Shown one piece after another: positions 1 through 8,306 of a DNA stretch of 64,000 bases. The notes beneath the pieces were generated by a model. The model saw only the letters and a program-made list of their open reading frames with translations. It was not told the origin of the DNA and searched no databases. Every line of letters starts with the position of its first letter. Positions within the stretch are counted from its first letter, which is position 1. A program made the position numbers and the translations under genes. The stretch covers positions 4,464,001 through 4,528,000 of the forward strand of contig NZ_JAPNLE010000009.1 in NCBI RefSeq assembly GCF_026627925.1. Reading direction: 5' to 3'. The stretch comes from Cupriavidus sp. D39 (GTDB taxonomy: Bacteria > Pseudomonadota > Gammaproteobacteria > Burkholderiales > Burkholderiaceae).

Positions 1-251
1 ACGCCGAATGCCGGGCTGCCGAAGCGGGCCAGCAGCGATTCGATCAATGCCATGTCTTCGGTTTGCGGCGTCCTGTCTTCCGTGGCGCGCGACGGGCCGC
101 AATAGGTTGCGGCTACATGCCTGCGCACGGTAAGCACTTCATCCGCGGGGCGCTCCACCGTGACTGCCGGTCCCGGCACGTGGCGATAGCTTCCGCCTAC
201 CCAGCCGCCTGGCGTCAGGTGCATCTCTTCCCATTCTTCGCTGATCGACAT
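1..251 (-). CDS. Hypothetical protein, 3' end outside window
   Basis: The reading frame opens with ATG at 251 and runs off the left edge, so 83 codons are visible. A purine-rich GAAAGGAAG lies about four bases before the ATG and supports this start. The visible part begins MSISEEWEEMHLTPGGW and continues with a short basic and hydrophobic stretch (DEVLTVRRHVAATY). I see no signal peptide, membrane segment or catalytic motif, and I do not recognise the family. It reads in the same direction as infA just upstream of it, about 80 bases away. Function unknown; the coding call rests on the good ribosome-binding site and an open frame to the edge. Confidence 0.55.
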   Translation of the reverse strand, partial: MSISEEWEEMHLTPGGWVGGSYRHVPGPAVTVERPADEVLTVRRHVAATYCGPSRATEDRTPQTEDMALIESLLARFGSPAFG

Positions 252-329
252 GATTCTTCCTTTCGTTAGAGGGTGGGAGGGGCCGCGGGTCAACAGCTTG
301 ACGGCGCGGCGGCGTATCGCCTAGCAGTA

Positions 330-551
330 TCAATACTTGTGGCGATAGTTGATCCGGCCCTTGGTCAGGTCGTAGGGCGACATTTCCAGCGTGACGCGAT
401 CGCCGGCCAGGATACGAATGCGGTTCTTCTTCAGGCGCCCTGACGAATAGGCCCACACCTGGAAGCCATTTTCCAGGATGACGCGAAAACGGTTGTCCGG
501 CAGTACTTCCGATACTTGTCCACCAAATTCCACTAGTTCTTCTTTAGCCAA
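330..551 (-). CDS. infA: Translation initiation factor IF-1 (TTG start)
   Basis: The 73-residue product is a full-length IF-1: a single S1/OB-fold domain starting [20 protein letters not shown] and ending [13 protein letters not shown], with the conserved [10 protein letters not shown] and [10 protein letters not shown] segments. IF-1 binds the 30S A site and works with IF-2 and IF-3 at initiation. The start codon is TTG at 551, preceded by AAGGA six bases upstream; no ATG fits. Burkholderiaceae often carry more than one infA. This copy is not in a ribosomal protein operon, so I infer it is the secondary paralogue. TTG may hold its expression low. The identification is firm; the paralogue status is inference. 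Confidence 0.93.
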   Translation of the reverse strand: MAKEELVEFGGQVSEVLPDNRFRVILENGFQVWAYSSGRLKKNRIRILAGDRVTLEMSPYDLTKGRINYRHKY

Positions 552-625
552 GGATGATCCTTTTGCAGCAAGACCTGCTGCACAGTAGGTTGAGACGCAT
601 GCGGGTTGCTTTTCGTGTGGCCGGC

Positions 626-931
626 TTATTGCAGGCGCATATCGGCAGCGACGCTCTCGGCCGCGCGTCGGGCGGCCTGTTTAGCCAGGGCTTCGGTGCC
701 ATGCGTGGCATGGCGCATCGAGACGTTGGCGACGATGCATTCGGAGCCGTTCTTGTATTCGGCGATCAGGTAGGTCGCAAACCACACGCCTGGCTCTTGT
801 TGTATTGGGTACACCGACACGGTGTACGGATTGACGCGAGTGGTGCTATTGGTGCTATTGGTGCGAATGATGCTTTGATTCAAGGTGTTGCCCTTATGCG
901 GGCGGACGATCTGAGGCAACGTTGAGCGCAT
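626..931 (-). CDS. Small hypothetical protein with NST repeat
   Basis: A 101-residue frame from ATG at 931 to the stop at 626. The C-terminal two thirds ([20 protein letters not shown] onward, ending in an alanine-rich helix [19 protein letters not shown]) looks like a compact alpha/beta protein. The first 33 residues are low complexity and include NSTNST, encoded by a 9-base unit repeated at 843-869. The ribosome-binding site before 931 is weak, so the true start may lie further in. No family recognised. It could be a DUF-type small stress protein; that is only a guess from size and composition. Confidence 0.5.
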   Translation of the reverse strand: MRSTLPQIVRPHKGNTLNQSIIRTNSTNSTTRVNPYTVSVYPIQQEPGVWFATYLIAEYKNGSECIVANVSMRHATHGTEALAKQAARRAAESVAADMRLQ

Positions 932-1420
932 CTCGTGGTGCGCCGCGTGCTCTCTTCTGGCGATCGGTCGCCGTGTTTGAGCTTGCCCAGCAACGTCAGG
1001 TCCCGCGCGTTTGCGCGAGAAAGGTAGCTGGTGATGAGTGGACCGTGCTTGCGCAGGCTGATGCGCCAGGTACATGCGCACAGGTTGCGGAGCGGACATG
1101 CCGCCGGGTCGGGAGGGTGATGGGCGGTTGTCGCCCTGAACGAATCGGGTGTACGCCCGACAGGCCGCCGTTGATATTTTTTGATGATGTCTGGCAGCCG
1201 GCACGTTTGGGCCGACTAGAAGGAAGTCGGCGAACGGCCAAGACTGGCAATGATACCATTTTCCGTCAATCGGCGCTCGCCCGCGGATTTGGGCGTACGA
1301 TAGACATAGCGTTGCGCATAGGCGCCCCTCGTGGCGCCGGTGTGGCGCGGCGCTACCTGTCGTATCCCGCGAAAAGCCGGTGCCCGATGCCGGGCAGGCC
1401 GCAACTGAGCGAGGTGATCG
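932..1420. other. Intergenic region, no gene seen
   Basis: About 490 bases separate the divergent small genes at 626-931 and 1421-1621. Frames here on both strands have arginine/proline/serine-rich shadow composition and no convincing ribosome-binding sites. I see no RNA gene, strong palindrome or repeat. It presumably holds the two divergent promoters, which I cannot place with confidence. Confidence 0.5.
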
Positions 1421-1621
1421 ATGCCGGAGAGTTTTTTCTATCAGGGCCACTACGTCAACTTCGAGCTGACGCAGCGCACCTTCGGCCAATGGAACTGGGT
1501 CTATACACTGGATACGCACGGCCGTTTTGAAAACCAGGGCAACGCGTTCAGCTCGCGCGAGCTGGCCATGAAGGATGCCCTGGAGAACGCCAAGGCCCGG
1601 ATCGAGCGCCTGGGGCACTAG
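1421..1621 (+). CDS. Small hypothetical protein (66 aa)
   Basis: A 66-residue frame starting ATG at 1421, with GAGGTG eight bases upstream. The product (MPESFFYQGHYVNFELTQRT to ARIERLGH) has an aromatic-rich N-terminal half with alternating hydrophobic residues and a helical C-terminal tail (AMKDALENAKARIERLGH). This suggests a small beta-beta-alpha fold. No signal peptide, cysteine cluster or known motif. Codon use is normal for the window and the frame is free of the arginine-rich bias typical of shadow frames, which supports it as real. Function unknown. Confidence 0.6.
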   Translation: MPESFFYQGHYVNFELTQRTFGQWNWVYTLDTHGRFENQGNAFSSRELAMKDALENAKARIERLGH

Positions 1622-1648
1622 CCAAGTGGCATCTGGCGCCTGGTCGCC

Positions 1649-1891
1649 TTACTTGCCCTCGTCGGGAATGTTGTACTGCGCCTGCATCGAGACCGTGAAC
1701 GGTCGGATCTTCTCGATGCACGCGGCGCTGTCGCCGCCTTCCATGGTGGACAGGTTCCAGTTGCAGCCGCCTGCGTCCGGCGCATGCCAGCAAATGTCGC
1801 CAAAACAGGCGCCGCTGCATTCCTCGAACTTCTGCTGCTCGGCGCGAATCATTGCGCGCAGTTCTGCCTTGTTCTTGATTTGTCGGTCCAT
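1649..1891 (-). CDS. Cysteine-rich small hypothetical protein
   Basis: An 80-residue product from ATG at 1891, preceded by CAGGAGACGACC, a clear ribosome-binding site. The N-terminal 22 residues are a charged helix (MDRQIKNKAELRAMIRAEQQ). The rest carries five cysteines at about 25, 29, 34, 43 and 58, with tryptophans at 35 and 45. The CxxxC...C...C spacing suggests a structural metal or disulfide site, but it matches no family I can name. It lies with two other small genes of unknown function. A soluble cytoplasmic protein is likely as there is no signal peptide. Confidence 0.6.
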   Translation of the reverse strand: MDRQIKNKAELRAMIRAEQQKFEECSGACFGDICWHAPDAGGCNWNLSTMEGGDSAACIEKIRPFTVSMQAQYNIPDEGK

Positions 1892-2001
1892 GGTCGTCTC
1901 CTGTTTTTTCGTGGGGAAGTCTTGCTGGGCGTGGCTGCGGCCAGGCCGGTCAGGGCGGCCGCGCGATGGACTGCAATTCCGGGCGAATCGAGGGGGCGGG
2001 A

Positions 2002-2271
2002 CTACTTGCGCTTGACGAAGGTGGACATGTCGTCGATGACGGTCCTGGCATAGGACACGGCCAGGTCGATGGCATCGTGCGGCGTGTGCGCGACATGCTC
2101 GAGCAAGGGTGGCACCAGCCTGAGCGAACCGCTGTCGCCGCTGACCTGCGTGATGGTCACGGTGGCGAGAAAGCTCGCCCGTGCGAGTTCGGCACTGGGG
2201 CTTTCGTCGAACGAGCGGCGTACATTGGCCGAAACCTTGAACCCCTTGTAGATCGCATGATTTTGAGACAT
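2002..2271 (-). CDS. Small hypothetical protein (89 aa)
   Basis: An 89-residue frame from ATG at 2271 with AAGGAG seven bases upstream, a strong ribosome-binding site. The product alternates hydrophobic and polar residues in its first two thirds (HAIYKGFKVSANVRRSF, FLATVTITQV), then ends in a helix (AIDLAVSYARTVIDDMSTF) and a basic tail VKRK. This pattern suggests an alpha/beta small protein of a type common in Cupriavidus and Ralstonia. No motif identifies it. It is followed by the cysteine-rich gene at 1649-1891, 110 bases away on the same strand, so the two may share a transcript. Confidence 0.6.
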   Translation of the reverse strand: MSQNHAIYKGFKVSANVRRSFDESPSAELARASFLATVTITQVSGDSGSLRLVPPLLEHVAHTPHDAIDLAVSYARTVIDDMSTFVKRK

Positions 2272-2496
2272 GTTGATCTCCTTTCTTCAACGAGCATACG
2301 CTGTTTGCCTGGTGGCGTCCGATTTACTTGGTGGCGCAAGGGCAGGTGGCTATAACCCGCCGGCCGATGGCGTTTTTCCCGCTTCGGTAAAGCACAGGCG
2401 CCTCGCGCGCGATATTTCCCTGAACGCGGGAGTAAGCGGGTATGCTGGATCTGCCGCCTGGCACGCAATGCAGTAACCCACTCGTGGAGACACACC

Positions 2497-2634
2497 ATGG
2501 CCAAAGGTCAATTACGCGGCAATCGCGAAACCAAGAAGCCCAAGCAACCCAAGAAGCCGGTTGCGCCTGCAGCACCGTTCGGTGCGGTCCAGTCGCGCGT
2601 CGGCAATGATGGCACTGCAGGCAAGAAGAAGTAA
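2497..2634 (+). CDS. Very small basic protein (45 aa)
   Basis: A 45-codon frame, ATG at 2497 to TAA at 2632-2634, preceded by GTGGAG nine bases upstream. The product is lysine- and proline-rich (MAKGQLRGNRETKKPKQPKK at the start, GKKK at the end) with a short central hydrophobic patch (VAPAAPFGAVQSRVG). Short basic proteins of this MAKGQxRGNRExKKPK type are widespread in proteobacteria and are thought to be ribosome- or RNA-associated; I infer family resemblance only. It is easily missed because of its size. Confidence 0.6.
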   Translation: MAKGQLRGNRETKKPKQPKKPVAPAAPFGAVQSRVGNDGTAGKKK

Positions 2635-2838
2635 TCAAGACGCGAATAAAGCGCAACTAATGCGCAACTGAAGTGCAACTGAGACGGAACGTCAGGCCGG
2701 ACCGTGCCATCTTGCTTTGCAGCAAGAAGCCCGGGGTGCCGCCGCTACCGGCGCGCGCCCGTTTGGCCCCTGACGTTCACCCGATGCGGTGGCGGTGACA
2801 AGCTGCCGCCGGGGCGTTCGAGACACCGGGAGTGCAAG

Positions 2839-3072
2839 ATGAGGCGTGACATGTCCTTCGCGGACCGCGTGCTGACGGCACTGCGCGCCGACAGCCAGGC
2901 GATGATGACGGATCTCCAGCTCGCCAAGGCGCTGGGCAATGCCGATGCATCCAAGCTCAGCCACCATTTACTTCTGCTTCAGGATTCGGGCCTGGTCGCC
3001 AAGACCGCTACCTCCGGGTGGCGCTTGACCTGGGCCGGCCACGACCGCGCGGAGGCGCGCAGCGTGGCCTAG
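2839..3072 (+). CDS. Small winged-helix-like protein
   Basis: 77 residues from ATG at 2839 (GGGAG ten bases upstream); a second ATG at 2851 is possible. The layout DRVLTALRADSQ - MTDLQLAKALGNAD - KLSHHLLLLQDSGLV - GWRLTWAGH matches a minimal winged helix-turn-helix of the ArsR/MarR kind: the LAKALG...KLSHHL part would be the helix-turn-helix and the LVAKTATSGWRLT part the wing. There is no effector or dimerisation domain. It may act as a small DNA-binding regulator. The fold assignment is my reading of the pattern, not a family match. A hairpin terminator follows at 3099-3128. Confidence 0.55.
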   Translation: MRRDMSFADRVLTALRADSQAMMTDLQLAKALGNADASKLSHHLLLLQDSGLVAKTATSGWRLTWAGHDRAEARSVA

Positions 3073-3098
3073 CAAGCAAACCACCCGCCATCAAGTAA

Positions 3099-3128
3099 AA
3101 AGCCCGTGGCCATTGCGGCACGGGCTTT
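3099..3128. terminator. Bidirectional intrinsic terminator
   Basis: A perfect 10-bp stem (AAAGCCCGTG at 3099-3108 and CACGGGCTTT at 3119-3128) with a 10-base loop. The stem ends in A on the left and T on the right, so it can act in both directions. It lies between the convergent genes ending at 3072 (+) and 3147 (-). Confidence 0.8.
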
Positions 3129-3146
3129 GTCACGCTCTTTGTCACG

Positions 3147-3293
3147 CTATTTCTTGTCGGCGGGCTGCGCGGCTTGCGGGTCGAACTGACCGGGCTGGGA
3201 GGTATGGCGTTTCTCGCCGGGTTGCTGGAAGTGTGTCTTCCAGGGTGTGGTCGGCGCCTTTTGCTGACCAGGCTGCCTGGGACTGTAATGCAT
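3147..3293 (-). CDS. Small QP-rich hypothetical protein
   Basis: A 48-codon frame from ATG at 3293 (GGGGG about seven bases upstream) to TAG at 3147-3149. The product starts MHYSPRQPGQQKAPTTPW and ends DPQAAQPADKK. It is rich in glutamine, proline and lysine, with two copies of QPG(Q/E)K-like units and a likely disordered structure. Other frames over the same bases are longer but have shadow-like composition. Small proteins of this make-up occur in Burkholderiales, with no known function. It is convergent with the winged-helix gene across the terminator at 3099-3128. Confidence 0.45.
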   Translation of the reverse strand: MHYSPRQPGQQKAPTTPWKTHFQQPGEKRHTSQPGQFDPQAAQPADKK

Positions 3294-3414
3294 TCAATAC
3301 CCCCATCGATGTCCGTGCGTGCCGGACCGGCACTCCCCTAGTGTAGGCTGATGCAGGCCCATTCCCTAACGCTGTTACCGATGAGGCGCCTGCGGCGGCG
3401 TTGCCATGCCAGTG

Positions 3415-4916
3415 TCATTCCTCCTGGAACGCTTCCTCGCGCTTGGCTTTGATCGACGGCAGGGCAACGATGCAGACCAGCAGCGCCGCGGCAATCAGCA
3501 GGCCGAGCGACAGCGGACGGGTCAGGAATACGGTGAACGTCCCCCGCGACAGCAAGAGCGCGCGGCGGAAGTTCTCTTCCATCATTGGCCCCAGCACAAA
3601 GCCCAGCAGCAGCGGCGCCGGCTCGCACTTGAGCTTGATGAACAGGTAGCCGATCACACCGAAGCCAGCCGCGGTAAAGACGTCGAAGGTCTGGTTGTTG
3701 ACCGAGAACACGCCGATGCAGCAGAACACCAGGATGGCCGGGTACAGGAAGCGGTAGGGCACCTGCAGCAGCTTGACCCAGATCCCGATCAGCGGCAGGT
3801 TCAGGATGATCAGCATCAGGTTGCCGATCCACATCGAGGCGATCAGGCCCCAGAACAGCGCGGGGTTGCTGGTCATGACCTGCGGGCCCGGCTGGATGTT
3901 GTGGATGGTCATCGCGCCCACCATCAGCGCCATCACGGCGTTGGGCGGAATGCCCAGCGTGAGCAGCGGGATGAAGGAGGTCTGCGCCGCGGCGTTGTTG
4001 GCCGATTCCGGGCCTGCCACGCCCTCGATGGCGCCCTTGCCGAATTCATGCGAGTACTTGGAAGTCTTCTTCTCCAGCGAGTAGGCCGCGAAGGACGCGA
4101 GCGCCGCACCGCCGCCGGGCAGGATACCGAGGATGGAGCCGAGCGCGGTACCGCGCAGCACTGCTGGCGCCATGCGCTTGAAGTCAGCCTTGGAGGGCCA
4201 CAGGTTGCTAACGTGATCGGTGAAGGTCTCGCGATGTTCCTTCTGCTCGAGGTTTGCGATGATCTCGGCAAAGCCGAACATGCCCATGGCCAGCGCGACG
4301 AAGTCGACGCCGTCGGTCAGTTCCGGCACATCGAAGGAGAAGCGCGCGGCGCCCGAGTTCACGTCGGTGCCGATCAGGCCCAGCAGCAGCCCCAGCACGA
4401 TCATGGCAACCGCCTTGGGCAGCGAGCCCGAAGCCAGCACCACGGCGCCGATCAGGCCCAGGCACATCAGCGAGAAATATTCGGCGGGCCCAAACTTGAA
4501 TGCCAGTTCCGACAGCGGCGTGGCAAACGCGGCCAGGATCAAGGTTGCCACGCAGCCGGCAAAGAAGGAGCCCAGGCCGGCGGTGGCCAGCGCCACCCCG
4601 CTCGCCCTCGCCGCGCCATCTGGTAGCCATCGATGGTGGTCACCACCGACGACGATTCACCCGGCAGGTTGACCAGGATGGCGGTGGTGGAGCCACCGTA
4701 CTGGGCGCCGTAGTAAATGCCGGCCAGCATGATCAGCGCGGCCACCGGCGGCAGCGTGTAGGTCACCGGCAGCAGCATGGCGATGGTCGCCAGCGGCCCG
4801 ATGCCGGGCAGCACGCCGATCAGCGTTCCCAGCACGCAGCCGAGAAAGCAGTATCCAACGTTCTGCAGTGTCAGCGCCGTGGAGAACCCAAGGGCCAGGT
4901 GTTCGAATAGTTCCAT
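3415..4916 (-). pseudogene. tctA: Tripartite tricarboxylate transporter TctA, frameshifted
   Basis: Large membrane subunit of a tripartite tricarboxylate transporter. Translation starts at ATG 4916 (GGGAG upstream) with [20 protein letters not shown] and reads through the family's signature region ([44 protein letters not shown]). At 4596-4599 the frame breaks. The rest ([20 protein letters not shown] to the stop at 3415), including GILPGGGAALASFAAY and GIPPNAVMALMVGAM, is in another frame. Adding one base to the C4 run at 4596-4599 restores a 500-residue protein of normal family length with about ten membrane segments. No tctB or tctC lies beside it, so its partner subunits would be elsewhere; a Bug-type receptor is at 55655. 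Sequencing error is a serious alternative to true inactivation. Confidence 0.85.
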
Positions 4917-5297
4917 GAGGCTGTCTCCCTCGCCTGCAGTGAAACCCGGGCCGCGCATCTGCCGGAAGGCAGGTACGGCGGACCAGGCTACGCGCGGTAT
5001 TTTTTACGGAATTGCGCGCGAATCGGAGGAAGCTGGCGCGGCGCGATGCCACGCTGGTTTCCGCCACAGATCGTCATCGACAGCAGGCGCGCGCGCTTAG
5101 GCGCACCCCAATGGCTTACCCAGCACAGTAGGCGCGGGTGCTTTCATCCGCCTTTCAGCGACGGCCGCTGCGGGTATGTCCCGATACGTTTGAGTGACGC
5201 CGGAGATTCCTCGGGCCTGAAAAGCCAACGCCCCGGCGAAAACCGGGGCGTTTTCACATGGCCTGCCGCTAGCCTGGCAGGCGAACGGGCGCAATGC
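4917..5297. other. Intergenic region upstream of tctA
   Basis: About 380 bases without a convincing gene. A tctB gene would be expected here in a classical tctCBA order, but no frame on the minus strand resembles it. The only clear element is the hairpin at 5227-5254. Confidence 0.5.
5227..5254. terminator. Intrinsic terminator hairpin
   Basis: A 10-bp stem (AACGCCCCGG at 5227-5236 with CCGGGGCGTT at 5243-5252), a six-base loop and a T run on the plus strand. It lies just past the 3' end of the MXKDX gene, which is transcribed leftward. In that direction the stem is followed by GGCTTTT, so it probably ends that transcript. Confidence 0.7.
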
Positions 5298-5570
5298 TCA
5301 CTGCTTCGTATCCTTGCCCATGGCGTCCTTGCCCATCGTGTCCTTGCTCATGGCGTCCTTGCTCATGCTGTCCTTGCCCATTTTGTCCTTGCCCATCTTG
5401 TCGTGGCTCTTGCTCATCTTGTCCTTGCTCATCGAGTCCTTGCTCATGGTGTCCTTGGCCATGCTGCTGTCACTGCTCATGGCATCCTTCTTCATGGCGT
5501 CCTGGGCAAAGGCATGACCGGCGAACAGCATCGTGGTCGAGAGCAGTGTGGCTGTGAAAAGTTTGTTCAT
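5298..5570 (-). CDS. Pentapeptide MXKDX repeat protein, exported
   Basis: A 90-residue protein starting ATG 5570 with GGAG six bases upstream. Residues 1-25 form a signal peptide (MNKLFTATLLSTTMLFAGHA, cleavage near FAQ-DA). The mature part is almost entirely a degenerate five-residue repeat, M-S/G-K-D-x, repeated about 12 times (MSKDS, MSKDK, MGKDK, MGKDT). This is the MXKDX repeat family found in Cupriavidus, Ralstonia and Burkholderia. The mature protein is very rich in Met, Lys and Asp, so periplasmic metal binding or an oxidation-sensing methionine buffer is possible, but no function is established that I can cite. The DNA repeat is codon-driven and is not a CRISPR or noncoding array. 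Confidence 0.8.
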   Translation of the reverse strand: MNKLFTATLLSTTMLFAGHAFAQDAMKKDAMSSDSSMAKDTMSKDSMSKDKMSKSHDKMGKDKMGKDSMSKDAMSKDTMGKDAMGKDTKQ

Positions 5571-5631
5571 GAAGATCTCCTTGGGGTGGTCAGTGTGCAA
5601 GCCGGCACCATGCCGGCCAATTTCAAGCGGA

Positions 5632-6405
5632 TCAGGATCCGCCGAACCAGTTGTATCCCTGGTCTTCCCAGTAACCGCCGGGATACGTGTTGGTGACGTA
5701 CAGCGCCATGATGTGCTTGGGGTTCTTGTAGCCAAGCTTGGTCGGCATGCGCAGCTTCATGGGAAAGCCGTACTTGGGCGGCAGCGTTTCCCCGTCGTAG
5801 GTAAAGGTCAGCAGCGTCTGCGGGTGCAGCGCGGTGGGCATGTCGATGCTGGTGAAGTAGTCGTCGGCGCAGCGAAAGCCCACATACTTCGCGCTGGTGT
5901 CGGCACCCACGCGATGCAGGAACTCGGAGAAGGGCGTGCCGCCCCACTTGCCGATGGCGCTCCAGCCTTCCACGCAGATATGGCGCGTGACCTGCGAGGT
6001 CTGCGGCAGCGCGTAGAGCTCGTCGAGCGTCCAGGATGCCTTGCGTGCCACCAGGCCGCCCACTTCCAGGCGGAAATCCTTTGCGTCGACCTCGGGCACC
6101 TCGTCTTCGCCGTAGAAGGCATTGAACGGGAACGGCCTTGTCATGCGGGATTCGTCATAGGTAGGCGCGAGCCGGCTGGGGTCGAACAGCCAGCCTTGCA
6201 CGCGATCGTTGAAGCGCGATACCGCGGAAAGGAAGCGTTCCACCGAGGCATCGTCGGTCAGGCTGCAGCCCGTCAGCATCGACAGCCCGCCCAGCGTGAC
6301 GACGCGCTTGGCGAACAGGCGGCGCGAGGGCATATCGAGTTCGCGCACGGCATCGCGCAGGATCAGACGACGGTCGAGCGTGACGATGGGTTTGCGTTTG
6401 TTCAT
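5632..6405 (-). CDS. Tat-exported molybdopterin-dependent oxidoreductase
   Basis: 257 residues from ATG 6405 (GGAGA upstream). Residues 27-33 (SRRLFAK) form a twin-arginine motif, followed by a hydrophobic stretch and LTGC at 43-46, so it may be a Tat-exported lipoprotein. The body is a sulfite-oxidase-family Mo domain: LEVGGLV, then RHICVEGWSAIGKWGG with the Mo-ligand cysteine near 144, ending KLRMPTKLGYKNPKHI and YPGGYWEDQGYNW. It is shorter than MsrP/YedY. The cytochrome b gene at 6471-7109 lies 65 bases upstream on the same strand and is the likely electron partner. By analogy it could reduce oxidised methionine or another S/N-oxide in the periplasm; the substrate is not shown by the sequence. 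Confidence 0.85.
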   Translation of the reverse strand: MNKRKPIVTLDRRLILRDAVRELDMPSRRLFAKRVVTLGGLSMLTGCSLTDDASVERFLSAVSRFNDRVQGWLFDPSRLAPTYDESRMTRPFPFNAFYGEDEVPEVDAKDFRLEVGGLVARKASWTLDELYALPQTSQVTRHICVEGWSAIGKWGGTPFSEFLHRVGADTSAKYVGFRCADDYFTSIDMPTALHPQTLLTFTYDGETLPPKYGFPMKLRMPTKLGYKNPKHIMALYVTNTYPGGYWEDQGYNWFGGS

Positions 6406-6470
6406 GGCGATTCTCCGCGAGGCGGGTTCCTGGCCTCTCTGGCTTCTCTGGGTTCGGGGCGGGCAGGCGT

Positions 6471-7109
6471 TCAGCGGCCGCGCAGCATGATCAGCAAGGT
6501 GCGCGGTACCAGCGCCACCATGGCCACATGCACGACGGTGAACAGCACGATGGCGCTCATGCACACGAAATGGACCCAGCGCGCCGCGTCGTAGCCGCCC
6601 ATCAGGTCGCGCAGCAGCGGGAACTGCACCGACTTCCAGATCGCCAGGCCGGACACCACCGTGAGCACGATGATCACCACCACGCCCAGATACATGGCTT
6701 TCTGGGCCGCGTTGTATTCGGCCAGGTCCGGGTGCGCCAGCCGGCCGCGCAGCGCCGCGGCGATATCGCGCAGCGCGGCGGGCACCGACAGCGGCAGGAA
6801 GCGGCGGCGGAACCGCCCGGTGATGGCGTTCATCAACAGGTAGAACAGCCCGTTGGCGACCAGCAGCCACATGGCGGCGAAGTGCCACTGCAGCGCGCCA
6901 CCCAGCCATCCGCCGAGCGTGATGGCCTTGGGGAAATGCAGCCCGAACAGCGGCGACGCGTTATAGATGCGCCAGCCGCTCATCATCATGATGATGACGG
7001 CGATGGCGTTAAGCCAATGGGTGATGCGCACCCACGCCGGCTGGATGGTGGCGGACGAATGTCCGCGGCGGCCGTGCGCGGTCCGCGATAGCTGGGAGGC
7101 TGTGTCCAC
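6471..7109 (-). CDS. Cytochrome b561-type membrane protein (GTG start)
   Basis: 212 residues starting GTG 7109, with GGAGA nearby. It has at least four membrane helices, at about 32-45, 72-95, 138-158 and 182-205. Candidate heme ligands sit in WVRITHWLNA (near 31), in LQWHFAAMW, and in ARWVHFVCM and FTVVHVAMV. The spacing fits the b561/bacterial cytochrome b family. It lies upstream of the Tat molybdoenzyme in the same orientation, so the two probably form a quinol-linked membrane redox pair. It resembles the MsrPQ arrangement, but this protein is not clearly MsrQ. The operon promoter would lie in the 7110-7514 gap. Confidence 0.8.
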   Translation of the reverse strand: MDTASQLSRTAHGRRGHSSATIQPAWVRITHWLNAIAVIIMMMSGWRIYNASPLFGLHFPKAITLGGWLGGALQWHFAAMWLLVANGLFYLLMNAITGRFRRRFLPLSVPAALRDIAAALRGRLAHPDLAEYNAAQKAMYLGVVVIIVLTVVSGLAIWKSVQFPLLRDLMGGYDAARWVHFVCMSAIVLFTVVHVAMVALVPRTLLIMLRGR

Positions 7110-7514
7110 CGTTGTTCTCCAATGTCCCGTGGCGCCCGCAGGTGCGGCTGCAACGGTTTATGTGCCTTTGTCGACGGTGGTGGCACGAACTTACACGCGG
7201 GACGGAAATTTTTTGTGGCACGCGGGCACGTCGGCAACGGGTATCCCCGGCGTCACTCGGCGAGCTCGGCGAAAGAAGGTACGGACTGTTGGGCGACGCA
7301 TGGACGGCTACCCGCACTCTTGACATTAGCACTCCGCCCGCGAGACGCCAAAGGCAATCGATACCCGCTTCCCACGGCCCGCTACAATGCTGGCGGGCTG
7401 CGCGGACAGCGCTGCTCCACCGCGCTGGAGCCTGCAGCCCGGCCCGCCCGTAATCGCAACGCAATCGCAAACCGCCATCGCCCCGACACCCTCCACGGAC
7501 CCCAGGATCTCCGC
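7110..7514. other. Divergent intergenic region
   Basis: About 400 bases between the divergent cytochrome b and hisN-type genes. No frame has coding character on either strand. It must contain the promoters for both, but I cannot place convincing -35/-10 pairs. No repeat or RNA gene seen. Confidence 0.45.
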
Positions 7515-8306
7515 ATGCCACTGACCGCCGAGCAGCTCACCGAATACATGGACTTCGCCGCAGGCCTGGCGCAGGCGGCCGGCAACGCCAGCCTGCCGTA
7601 CTTTCGCAGCGCCCCGGCGGTAGAGGACAAGGGCGGCCGGCGCTTCGACCCGGTCACCGCGGCCGACAAGGCCGCCGAGCGCGCCATGCGCGACCTGATC
7701 CTGGCGAAATACCCGGAGCACGGCATCCTTGGCGAGGAAGAAGACCGCGTGGCCGGCAGCTCGCCGCTGACCTGGGTGCTCGACCCCATCGACGGCACCC
7801 GTGCCTTTATTACGGGGCTGCCGCTCTGGGGCACGCTGATCGCGCTCAATGACGGCCAGCGTCCGGTGATCGGCATCATGGACCAGCCGTTCACGCGCGA
7901 GCGGTTCAGCGGCGATGGCAGCCAGGCATGGCTCAACGGCCAGCCCCTGCGCACGCGGCCGTGCGCCGACCTGGCGCAGGCCAAGCTGATGTGCACCACG
8001 CCGGAGATGTTCGAGGATGCGGCGCAGTTCGCCGCCTTCCGCCGCGTGGCGGACGCCGCTCGCATGCAGCGCTACGGCGGTGATTGCTATGCCTACTGCA
8101 TGGTCGCCGCGGGCCATGTGGATGCCGTGGTCGAGGCTGGCCTGAAGGCATACGACGTGCAGGCGCTGATTCCCATCGTGCAAGGCGCCGGCGGCGTCAT
8201 GACCAGTTGGACCGGCGGCGATGCGCAGCAGGGTGGCACAGTCGTTGCCTGTGGTGACCCGCGGCTGCACCAGCAAATCCTCGCGCTGCTGAATGCGCCT
8301 GATTGA
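7515..8306 (+). CDS. Inositol monophosphatase family, HisN-type phosphatase
   Basis: 263 residues from ATG 7515. The metal-binding motifs of the Mg2+-dependent inositol monophosphatase superfamily are all present: GEEE at 73-76, LDPIDGT at 89-95 (D90, D93) and a C-terminal YDVQALIPIVQGAGG. The ALNDGQRPVIGIMDQPFTRE region and AKLMCTTPEMF resemble HisN-type histidinol-phosphate phosphatases, which remove phosphate from histidinol phosphate in histidine synthesis. Inositol-phosphate or PAP phosphatase activity is the alternative. It stands alone, 136 bases before the YegD-like gene. The superfamily is certain; the substrate is a judgment from motif resemblance. Confidence 0.85.
   Translation: MPLTAEQLTEYMDFAAGLAQAAGNASLPYFRSAPAVEDKGGRRFDPVTAADKAAERAMRDLILAKYPEHGILGEEEDRVAGSSPLTWVLDPIDGTRAFITGLPLWGTLIALNDGQRPVIGIMDQPFTRERFSGDGSQAWLNGQPLRTRPCADLAQAKLMCTTPEMFEDAAQFAAFRRVADAARMQRYGGDCYAYCMVAAGHVDAVVEAGLKAYDVQALIPIVQGAGGVMTSWTGGDAQQGGTVVACGDPRLHQQILALLNAPD

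Noticed and set aside
626..1618. A 330-codon minus-strand protein covering 626-1618
   Set aside because: Only the last 101 codons have coding character; the upstream part is Arg/Pro/Ser-rich, and a plus-strand small gene with a good ribosome-binding site lies at 1421-1621.
5298..5570. Regular short repeats that could suggest a CRISPR or minisatellite
   Set aside because: The period is 15 bases, in frame, and encodes the MXKDX protein behind a signal peptide.
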